The notes below the pieces were generated by a model. It was not told where the DNA came from. It searched no databases and worked only from the letters and a program-made list of their open reading frames with translations. Below, in pieces: positions 10,067 to 18,700 of a DNA stretch of 64,000 bases. The DNA comes from Durusdinium trenchii (taxonomy: Eukaryota > Sar > Dinophyceae > Suessiales > Symbiodiniaceae). The translations under genes were made by a program, and so were the position numbers. Where the stretch lies: NCBI GenBank assembly GCA_963970005.1, contig CAXAMN010005213.1:159403-223402 (forward strand). Reading direction: 5' to 3'. Within the stretch, counting starts at the first letter, position 1. Each line of letters starts with the position of its first letter.

Positions 10067-13000
10067 ATGGAAACAGCGCCATGGCGGCAACCATCACAGG
10101 GGGCAGCTGTGCCTGGCCTAAGTGATGTTCAATTGTCATGCTTGGAAAGGTTGCTTCGTGAGGCACTGCAACCAAGACCCAGCAGCGCCAGCAGCACCCA
10201 AGGCATCCAAACCAGCTCACCATCAGAAGAGCAACTTGCACCTGAGGCATCCGCAGAGCCTGGAGCACCGTTTTCAGCAGAACCACCCAAGGCAGAAGCC
10301 AAGCCCCAAGAAGAGCCAGCAAAGCAAGTTCAGCTATCTACGGCCAGCACAGCGGAGGCAGCGTGTGGAGGTACAGCTAAGCNNNNNNNNNNCCAGCAGC
10401 ACCCAAGGCAGAAGCCAAGCCCACAGAAGCACCAGCAGAGCAAGTTCAGCCATCTACAGCCAGCACAGCGGAGGCAGCATCTGAAGAGGAATCAAAGCTC
10501 TGCAGAATCTTTTCGTACTTGTTGTCTAGCAACAAAACAAACATAGATGCAACGCAGCCAGAAGAGCAAACTCAGTCAACGGAAGCATTGGAGCTAGCAA
10601 TGGAAGGAAAAGAAAGACCAGCAATGAAGGTGGCAGCAGCAGCAGCAACAGCATGTGGGGCTGCCTGCAAGCCAACTGAGCAGGAAGAAGACCTGTTCAT
10701 ACGTTTGAGGCATCTTGCAAAGGGGAATGAGCAGAATATAAACCTTATGAGTGAGCAGCTGACAAGAGATGACACCTCTAGAAAGGAAGCACCTGAGCGA
10801 CAAATGCTGGAACAGGAGGTTGAGGCCAATGATAGCGGCAACTTCTTTGCCTTGAGGCTGACAAATGAGCTAGTGAATTTCATGCTTCACTCTGACAGAT
10901 CTTCTATCATCTTCAAGTGGAAGCACACATTGCCACCAAACACTCAGGTGTGCATTGTGGAGGCAGGGCAGGAGGGAAAGATCGTTGCTACTGCTGAGCT
11001 GACACATATTCACACTATTAGTTCCTTTGCAGACTTGAGGTCACAACAAGCGTACAAGCAAAGCAACACCTTTCAGAAGCAAACTTGGCGGAAATTTGTG
11101 CAGGAAAAACACAAAAAGCTTTACCTATGGAAGTTTGTGAATATAGAGAAGCTCGGGGTTCCTTTGCAACTACCGCCATTCAGAGGAAGAAGTCTATGGG
11201 TAAGTTTGGATGGTCTACAACCTCACCAAGACCTTTCACCCGGCCCTGATCTTCGAGAGACCTGCAAATTTTTCATTGAGCGGCTATCCCAAAAGGATCG
11301 AAGGAAGCTTGAAGAACGGGCTCAAGCACTCGACGGCTGTGAAATATCTGTTGGTAGCACTTGTTCTGGGAGTGACATCTGCGTGAGCGTCGTGACAGCC
11401 AGCATGGAGGTGATCAACAAACTCTTCAATGTTCTTTGGCACTATATTATATATATGTATGTGTTGATGTATATGTTTATGTGTATATATAATATGTATA
11501 TATATATACTAGTTATAGCATATATATTGATAAATGTGATATATATATATATATACAAGCGCATGGTGATCAGGTGAGCATCAAGATCAAGCATGAGTTC
11601 AGCGTGGAAATCGACCCCATCAAGAGATCCTTTATTCAGGATGCTCACACTTTGCCAGGTCAAAAGCCAAGCTTTCATTTGTTTGATGATGTCAAGATCT
11701 TCAAAGATGGTTCAGGGCATTGCTATACATGTGGCTGCACGCACGAATGTCCACAAAGCTGCGACTTGCTCTTTGCCGGGCCTTCTTGCAAAAATCTAAG
11801 CAAAATGTTTTCAGACCGACAGTCTTTTGCCCAGTGCTATGAAAACGGAACTGGTTCTTCAGGCTTTACATATGTCCACGGTGTCCTGGAGGCTGCTCGT
11901 AAAACAAGCCCAGCAGTGCTATATTTTGAGAATGTTATGGATGTGGCGCACTCAGCTTCGGTTGATGGTGTGAAAGTGGCACCTCCTATTCAGGCGGGTC
12001 TGAGAATCGCATTGGTTTGTTTCCGAAGCTGTTTATATATTTATATATATGAAAACAATTCATTTAGTGCAGTTAGAATTTGAGCAAGTGTTGTGGTGTG
12101 CCAGCATCGTTGGCTGCCAGCAATTGTTTGTGTATATATATATACTATATGTACACCAATGATTAGAGACTGTATATATATATATATATGTGGTGTTTGA
12201 TGCTACTGTATTTGTTTGGTCAAGTCTTTCCATTCAGCCAGGTAATGAAACATGATCTAGAAGCACTTGGCTATGTGCTGGAATATGGGAAGATTAACAC
12301 GCAAGACTATCTTTTGCCACAGCGCAGAAATCGTGTGTACGCCACTGCAGATGTGAGCACCGGTCAGGATGGCAATGACTATTCCAAGCGCATGAAGGAT
12401 ACCATGGAAGACCTGGCTTCAGATGCCAATATTTCATTAGACCAGATATGTGATCTATCCTTGCCTCCTGAGTGGCTTTCCACGGAAAGACAGAATGACA
12501 AGCTGCGACAAGCATTGGAGCATGCTTGTCTGAAAAGTGGGAGCCAAAACGTGTTCATTGATGGAAGTACTTCGAACTCTCGAGAGGCTGAGTATGCGGT
12601 GGGAGTCCTGACTTGCGTCCGGCCAAGTCACAGCATTTTCTCACAGAAACTACAAAGGTGGATTACAGTTGAGGAAATGTGGAATGCACAGGGACTGTTC
12701 AAGGTCAATATGGCAAACCCAGCAGCAGTAGACAAAATGCTTGCTTCCCCTAAGGATGCTCAAGACATGGCTGGCAATGCCTTTTCATCAACATGTGTGC
12801 AAGCAAAGGTCTTGGCCTCTATGATTCACAGTGACGGGTGGGGCAGCATGTCAAAAGTCTCAGATGGTGAATCTGACCAAGATGTGAAGCTCAAGGCATG
12901 CAGCTCTAGCCTTACATTGAACGAAAGCTTGGAATTGTCTGATTCCTTGCCACACGCAAATGCAGCAAATGATTTGGTTTCTGATTGTGACAGTGACGGC

Positions 13001-16000
13001 ACCGATGATCGCCATGCACACTCTGGTGCCAAGCTCAAATCAGCTGCGGATGACATACGTTCTGATGGAGTGAAGCGCAAGTTTGACAATCATGATCAAG
13101 CCCCGCATGCCCAACTACATTGGAGTCAGCTTCCAGTCAAGCGAAGGGCTGTTGGCAAAACCAAGGCTATTGCAGTTGCAGATGTCACAGAGCCTACAGC
13201 AGCTTTGAGAGACCAACAGGTCGTGCCAGTAGATGACCACAAAGCACAGATTGAAACATTGCGCCAAAGAAATGCCAAGAGGAAAAACACAGAGCCAAAG
13301 CAGGGTGACTCTGCACCTAAAAAGAAAAGATCATATGTTCCGAAGGCCAAGATTGCGAGAGAGGGCAAGAAAAGCGTGATGAGTATTTGGGCAAAAATGG
13401 AACTATTTAAAGTACTTTGGCAGCAATCAGTTGATTTTGTATATATATAGTTATAAATAAGCACTTTGTGTTTTGTTAGCTTTGCATAGAGCTTTTTTTT
13501 GCATTTATAATAGTGCAAAAACACTATATATATATATATATAGTGAGTTGGCAGCAATTAGAACTCACAGTTAGAATTTATATATATATATTTTTAGACA
13601 CTGTATAGCCACTCACTCAATTGTCCTCAAGCCAACCAGCCCGGCAATGCAGGAATTTGAGAAGTTCAAGGCCGACCCAGCCATACCACACGCTGAAAAG
13701 CACATGCTCAAGACTTCCAGGCGAGCTGGCTTCTACCAAGGATGCTTCAGCAAATGGCAGAAAAAGAGGGAAGAGCAGCAGTGGGATTTACTGATCCGGG
13801 TGGCGCCAGAACTGTGCAAGAAGCACGCTGAGGTCCCAAACCATCTCCGCTCAGCACTAGGCATCTCTGTGCGCAAGCATGAAGGAAGCAAATTCAGCCG
13901 AGAAGATGGGATTCACGGTGTGCCAGATGCTTTGGCAATTGCTCTTGAAGGTCTTGTTTTGGAGATGTTATCTACTGGCCAGGAGGTTACCTTGAGCTGC
14001 GTTAAGAAAGTATTGCTGGATATGATTTCTTTGTGGAATGAGTGCATTGGTGACTTTCGCAAAGACATCGTGGAGACTATGGAGCAGCAGGCCACTGGCC
14101 AGAATGCCAATGGCGACATCGACGGTGCCACTGAAACTCCACTGCAAACTCCGCTAAAGATCTTGCAGCCTTGCAATGCCAGCAAGCATCCAAGCGCCGT
14201 TACGAATCTTGGCACTGTTTGGTATGTATATATATATACATAGTTTTCTTTTCATGTTTCCCCAATAGATCTAGCATAGGATTAGCACATGTTGCAGTGC
14301 TGTATGGGTTATCAACATGCATAAGGGTGTACATAAGGGTTTTCAACATGCACAGATATATATATATAAAGTGTTATGTAAAAATATTGATTTAAATGCA
14401 GATAGAATATAGACTCACTCAAGCAGCTGAGAACAGATCATGCATATCATTCAAATCAATTATTGCATTTGTATATATATGCACTTCAGGTATACAGTCA
14501 CCAAGTTGTGCAACCGCGTTGGGCTTCGACTATCCTCAGTCAGCAAGCAATCCAAGCATCTAGACTATGACCACCCGTCCATGGCCATGGTTAGAGACTT
14601 TGTGGCAACGTGTGCAGAGATGCATCAAATAGAACCACGGCTTATAGCAAACTTTGACCAAGTATGGAGTGTCCACTATGAGCCACCCCGACGAGTTGTA
14701 CACAAGCATGACAGCCAACGTGGTGTTCTTCAGGACCCAATGGCAAGAAAGAGATCTTTACAGACAATTCTATGTCAGATTCGCAAGTCTTTGGGCATTG
14801 ACATGGGAGAAGACCAGACCAAGACTGTGTGCACACCAGTGCAACTTAATGCGAGTGGGAATATGAATCCAGTGGACTATGCTCGGTGCGCACGAACATG
14901 CACCACCCTATCTTGGCGAGATGGTGAACTTGGAAGGGCTTGGATCACTATTCAGCCAGGGTCAATGTGAAACCCTCAGTTTGTTATTTATATATAATAT
15001 ATATATATATACACATATAAATGTGTTTATGTGATTAGATGTGATTAGTTATATATATATACACATAGAAGCATGTGTTCAGTCTTTAAACTCAAAGGTG
15101 TGTGATGCAGATAGAATATGAAACACAACCATGAACCATTGAATATATGTATATAAGGTCTGACAAGACGGTGAATGCCATGAACCGCAAATTGCAAGAT
15201 GTTCTCCAGATATCTACACGCCACACCGGACCTAGCCATATGTGGACTGCTGAGACCCTTGGAGCGTATTTGGAGTTCCTGAGCGTGGAGCTACGTCGAA
15301 AGAGAGCCAAACACGGATTGACAGCATCGTCTCGGGCTCTCATTCTCATGGACAAGGCACCACAGCATGGAAGCCTAACCTTTGAGCAGATCAGACAACA
15401 GTTTCAGCAAGATCACAATTGCATCTTGATCCATGGCTCCAGTCATGAATATGTGGCAGTGCCAGCAGGATGGGGGGCCTGTGGAGGCCCGAACGATGGC
15501 TTTCATCAGTTTTATCATGGCCTGAGAAGAGCAGCAATGCGCATGCGGGTGGGAATGGGGGACAACCCTAGGCTGAGGACGGCGTTGCAGGAATTGTCTA
15601 TTGCAGTGGACGGAAACTATCGGTTTGAGTAAGAAGCTGAGTTGCCAGTGTTGATCATTTCAACTCTACGCTTGCCTTATATATAGCTGTATGTTGGCCC
15701 GGGGTATGTTGGAGTCTTGAAGCGTAAACTCAATAATGATGGTGCTGTTCTGCAGTTTATATCCGCTATATAGTATATAGTAAGGCATGTGGACAATGCT
15801 TGCATGTCTAGATATTCTAAGTGCACTTACTCAGGCTCTCGCAGGAAGGAAGTCTTGAATGTGATGCATGGGCTCTTCACCAATTGAGAAACTATGAGAG
15901 CGGCAAATTGATCATGTGGAGCTGGGTTTCACGAGGCCTGGCAACGATGCAAGAGATTGCTTCATGGCACTTTGATGGAAACATGGAGAAGGCAACGGAA

Positions 16001-17304
16001 GCGATGGGACGACTCAAATATGGAATGAGCAAACTTTACAGTTTGGATGATCTACCTGAACTTCCAGATGAACCAAATGAAGATTCTGCCAAGGCCATTG
16101 TGATTGCTGAGTCCAAAGTGTTGGAAGGTGAATCAGTCACCTTTTGGTCCATTTCAGATCCCGATGTTGTGGACCCAGTGGCAATTCCTTTGCCTCAATG
16201 GTTCAAATTGCCTATAGACACTATCGTACTGTCTTGGAAACGTGAATACGAGGTTTGGGAGGATCGCAAGGATAAAAGGCACCAACAAGGAAAAAGTGAA
16301 TTGCCTCCCAAGAGCAAGCTTGCATATGAAAAGTGGCTTGAAGCAACAACTAAAGTGCTGATTCTAGACAAAAAGAAGCAGGCAGTGGTCAAGAATCCAG
16401 GAATGAAGAGTGCTGCAACCTTGCGGAGAACATGTCTCATGCTGAAGGTGCACCCTTCCATAGATGCAAATGATCTTTGGATTCAGGCTGGTGATGGCAA
16501 AAGGTGGCTCCTAAAGCTCATGCGAGGCGAGAACACTTTGCAGGACTTGGATGTTCCAGAGGAAGTTGATCATTTCACAGGCAGCTGTTGGGAAAAACAT
16601 GTGTACCGACAAGTGTGCCATATATATATATATAGGTATATAGATGGTTTTGTACTTACGTGTTCATTAAAGCCACATGTCATCTAAACCAGTTCACCTG
16701 TGTTGAGGTAGTTGCATTCATATTCTATCTGCATTGAAATGATCAAATTTAAATATAATTTGTTGTATAGCCAGGTGATCTACCAGCGGACGATGAACCC
16801 GTGGTTGCAAACCATGATGACGATGGAGCTGATGTGGATGGCGAGGACAAGATTGCGGATGATATGGAGATGGGTGGACCGGCCGATGACGTGTCGGATG
16901 AAGGCCTGGATCCACATGTTCATTCCGGCTGGCTCTTTGTGCACGAGTCTGATAGTGATGAAGATGACCAGCCGAAGTGTTCCAAGGTCACGCGCACTAG
17001 GATTTGCGAGCAACGCAGTGAGTACCAGGAGTTAGACAAGCAATGCTTGGTAGAGCGGCCGCCAGGCTGCTCAATAGGGATTCACTTGGCTGCCAGAGTT
17101 TGGAGGGCCAGTGCAGCCGGAGGATCTCACCACGGACGGAGCTTTGGTGGCAGCTCTGGCAGAACACCCAGGCAAGCATTACTTCAAGTTGTCGAGTTGA
17201 TGCTGGTGGACCATCTGAACCAACAGCCAAAGGACCGCCTTGCAAAGGGACAGTTGCAGCGAGTGAGGGAAGCATTGGCGGCGGAGCCAGCTCACAAGAA
17301 GTGA
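10067..17304 (+). CDS. ASCH-C5 DNA methyltransferase-DDD transposase fusion protein
   Basis: Eight exons splice into one uninterrupted frame of about 1,927 codons (exact length unknown because of a gap in exon 1): 10067-11430, 11574-11993, 12242-13411, 13653-14221, 14490-14966, 15158-15628, 15835-16612 and 16771-17304. Phases agree at all seven joints; six introns are GT-AG and intron 2 is GC-AG. Order of parts: Ala/Pro/Glu repeat region, ASCH-like domain, cytosine-C5 methyltransferase, acidic then Lys/Arg-rich linker, HTH-like region, D-D-D catalytic core, conserved C-terminal extension, acidic tail. The methyltransferase would methylate DNA cytosine and the transposase would cut at the TIRs. 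Together they suggest an element that marks its target or its own copies. The start at 10067 is the first ATG of the frame but may not be the true N-terminus. The clean frame over eight exons argues for a functional gene. Confidence 0.8.
10187..10500 (+). repeat. coding tandem repeat, Ala/Pro/Lys/Glu-rich
   Basis: Two similar copies of a unit reading PKAEAKP, then EQVQ or KQVQ, then STASTAEAA, lie on either side of the assembly gap, with shorter Pro/Ser/Ala-rich sequence before. The second copy is in a different frame from the first as printed, which the artificial gap length explains. The true number of copies is probably larger. Confidence 0.7.
10383..10392. other. assembly gap (10 N)
   Basis: Ten N lie inside the coding tandem repeat of the fusion gene. 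The reading frame changes from the 10067 frame to the 10519 frame across it, so the length 10 is a placeholder and the two frames are best read as one exon. Confidence 0.9.
10837..11220 (+). other. ASCH-like domain segment of the fusion protein
   Basis: Reads FFALRLTNELVNFMLHSDRS, a stretch with KWKHTLPPNTQVCIVEA, then GKIVATAELTHIHTIS, and near the end LYLWKFVNIEKL with RGRSLWVSL. The order of an N-terminal ALRL-type strand, a conserved 'GKIVA-x-AEL' strand, a [YW]-W-x-[FL] strand and a 'G-R-x-LW' end is that of ASCH domains of the PUA-like fold, some of which bind RNA or modified bases. The assignment is from pattern only; a reader role is inference. Confidence 0.5.
11341..12830 (+). other. 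C5 cytosine methyltransferase domain of the fusion protein
   Basis: Motifs in order: I at about 11350 (VGSTCSGSD), II just after the first splice joint (FSVEIDPI), IV at about 11763-11806 (LLFAGPSCKNLSK, catalytic Cys codon 11787-11789), VI at 11925-11942 (FENVMD), VIII at about 12316-12336 (PQRRNRVYA), IX at about 12658 (RWITVEEMWNAQG) and X at about 12770 (MAGNAFSS). The usual Pro-Cys of motif IV is Pro-Ser-Cys here, a form I associate with dinoflagellate enzymes. All key residues for methyl transfer appear present. The short target-recognition part lies between VIII and IX. Confidence 0.85.
13370..15628 (+). other. transposase core of the fusion protein
   Basis: An N-terminal helical region begins near SIWAKMELFKEFEKF, spliced from exon 3 to exon 4. 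It is followed by a possible helix-turn-helix around PDALAIALEGLVLEMLSTG. Three acidic residues fit an RNase-H-fold D-D-D triad: Asp in IANFDQVW (14656-14658), Asp in LILMDKAPQH (15351-15353) and Asp in GGPNDGFHQ (15495-15497). The motif style NFDxVW / MDxAPxH matches the pogo/Tigger branch of the Tc1/mariner superfamily and is a dinoflagellate-type transposase family as far as I recall. The TA-rich target fits that group. Confidence 0.75.
13541..13570 (+). repeat. internal TIR-like sequence in intron 3
   Basis: Reads TAGTGAGTTGGCAGCA followed by ATTAGAACT, a near copy of the left terminal repeat, preceded by TA repeats exactly as at the outer ends. It sits in the intron between the methyltransferase-linker exon and the main transposase exons. 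Confidence 0.75.
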
Positions 17305-17554
17305 AGAGAGAAGATCACTTGCAAATCCAGTGCTGTTTGACAATGCAAGGTCAACACACGAATTTAAGTTTACATGGCAAGAATATGGATTGCAATGGGC
17401 GAGATGGGAAAAAGACCGTTGGCAAGTGATTGGTGTGCCAGCAAGGTTGGCTGCCAAAGTGTGTGTATATATATACATTATACATATATATATATATATC
17501 ATACATATAACCATATATATATACATATATGTATCTATACCTATATAGTTTATA

Positions 17555-17682
17555 TTTCCATATTCTAAGTGCATGTTTTCCATATTCTAACTGCGAGGCC
17601 TACATTCTAACTGCATAGGTCTCGGGTAATTAGTTTTCTAGTTGGTTTCCAAATTCTATCTGCAACTAATTACTTTTAGTGA
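17555..17682 (+). repeat. right subterminal repeat array
   Basis: Four inverted copies of the motif (ATTCTAASTGC or ATTCTATCTGC) at about 17565, 17583, 17604 and 17652 lead into the right TIR. A GTGTGCCAGCA plus GTTGGCTGCC block lies at about 17433-17455, just after the stop codon of the fusion gene. Confidence 0.7.
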
Positions 17683-17704
17683 ATTCTAACTGCTGCCAAC
17701 TCAC
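17683..17704 (-). repeat. right terminal inverted repeat
   Basis: Perfect inverted match to 7265-7286; followed outside by TATATAATG. Confidence 0.9.
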
Positions 17705-17903
17705 TATATAATGTATTATAATGTTGTATGCATATATTATGTGCAAAAACATCGCTCGTACAAGGTATGATAAGCTCCCCTTGTTGTAGAAGCATGTGAA
17801 AGGGCCAGTTGAAACCTGTTGAAGTTGACCGAGTTCAAGGCTGTCTTGAGGTCGATGCTGTGGACATGAAAAGGAGCTATACAAATGTATGCAATGTTGT
17901 CTG

Positions 17904-18049
17904 AAGATGCAGCCCCAGGCACGTGTGGCACAGGAACCTCAACATAGTCTGCCACTGGGTGTGGCACCCGGTGGACTCGCGTCACATAGTGAGTAAAGTG
18001 GACAATTTTCACGGGCGTAGCCACGGCGGAAGGACAACCAACGCTTTGG
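17904..18049 (-). CDS. exon-like Val-Pro-rich segment
   Basis: The minus-strand frame reads VKIVHFTHYVTRVHRVPHP and VADYVEVPVPHVPG. The composition (Val, Pro, His, Arg, aromatic) matches the Val-Pro exons of the Cys/Trp-repeat gene at 2.5-3.2 kb, so a second gene of that class probably lies here on the minus strand. An acceptor (CAG) is plausible near 18056, and a possible upstream exon ends near 18205 at a GTAAGC donor. It is not joined with confidence to other exons. Confidence 0.45.
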
Positions 18050-18600
18050 GTCCTGAGAGGTGCCGCGAGAAAAACAATGACAATTAACTTAACGTTGTGT
18101 ACTAAATGAAACAAGATCGGAGGATACTGCTCTCAAATTTTCTCAAATGCCACTGTATAACTCATCCTCATCATCATCATCATCAATGGGCGTATTGGTG
18201 CTTACGATGAAAACGTGTGGCACTCTCCACATGGACGGAATGAGGAATCATCTTTTGGGATTTTGGTCCTGCTTCGGGCAAGCCATGTGCTTGCAGCAAC
18301 CTATATAGAGGAAAATGCCCACTGCCAGCAGTCCCAAATACAAAAAAATGCACGACATGATCATCTTAAATCTTATATAATTTGTTGGCTTCAGGCATGA
18401 CTGACACATGTTCTGTGGGGATTTGCAGTATGTCAGGTTGTTTGGGGAAAGGATTCCTTTTTCGTGCCGCCTGGTAACAAGAACTACCATGAACCTGGAT
18501 GAGGAGCAATCCTTACAATTTTGTATAACGACTAGTGTTTCTTGCTGACCTTGTCGGTCTTGAGGTGGTCCATATTGTGAAAGAAACACTTTTGACTTCC
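18050..18600. other. stretch with possible exon fragment only
   Basis: A minus-strand segment ending in a GTAAGC donor near 18205 may be an exon of the gene at 17.9 kb. A CAT microsatellite lies near 18165-18186. Nothing else is recognised. Confidence 0.35.
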
Positions 18601-18609
18601 TCAGAGTCT

Positions 18610-18700
18610 TTACCTAGTAGCTTCCTGTTCCTAGTAAGTAGCGTCCTTGCTCCTAGTAGCGATGCCCTTTGCTCCAAGTAGCGTTCTTGTTCCTTGTTCA
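18610..18700. repeat. minisatellite, CTACTAGTAGC family
   Basis: Degenerate repeats of CTAGTAGCGNCCTTGYTCC type, related to the blocks at 812, 2848 and 26094. Confidence 0.65.

Larger units (their letters stand above)
12066..16735 (+). repeat. subterminal-type motifs inside introns of the fusion gene
   Basis: The GCAGWTAGAATW motif of the element ends occurs in introns at about 12069, 14399 and 15107 (plus orientation) and, inverted, at about 15813 and 16721. The TIR-core motif GTTGGCWGC occurs at 12109 and 13547. Motifs point one way left of about 15.2 kb and the other way right of about 15.8 kb. None falls in an exon. Confidence 0.7.
7265..17704 (+). mobile_element. 10.4-kb TIR DNA transposon encoding an ASCH-methyltransferase-transposase fusion
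   Basis: The two ends carry 22-bp perfect terminal inverted repeats beginning GTGAGTTGGCAGCAG (7265-7286 and, reversed, 17683-17704). Both are bordered outside by TATA, so the insertion sits in TA repeats; a TA target duplication would fit but cannot be proved in such sequence. Just inside both ends are several copies of an 11-12-bp motif, GCAGWTAGAATW, pointing inward from each end. All recognised genes inside run on the plus strand, against the minus-strand host genes on either side. The cargo is a small membrane/Cys ORF, a J-domain-like gene and an eight-exon gene ending in a D-D-D transposase. The intact open frames and perfect TIRs suggest recent activity. Confidence 0.85.

Noticed and set aside
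10519-11577. ORF starting at 10519 as a separate gene start
   Set aside because: The same repeat unit continues from before the gap, so this is the interior of the first exon read in the frame that follows the gap.
11577-13450. Methyltransferase as an independent gene ending at the stop at 13450
   Set aside because: The last residues before that stop are read into a TA-rich intron; a GT donor at 13412 and an AG acceptor at 13652 join the frame to the transposase in phase 0.
8641-17540. TA-rich tracts as centromere- or origin-like sequences
   Set aside because: They are intron fill and microsatellite, each short, and follow splice donors.
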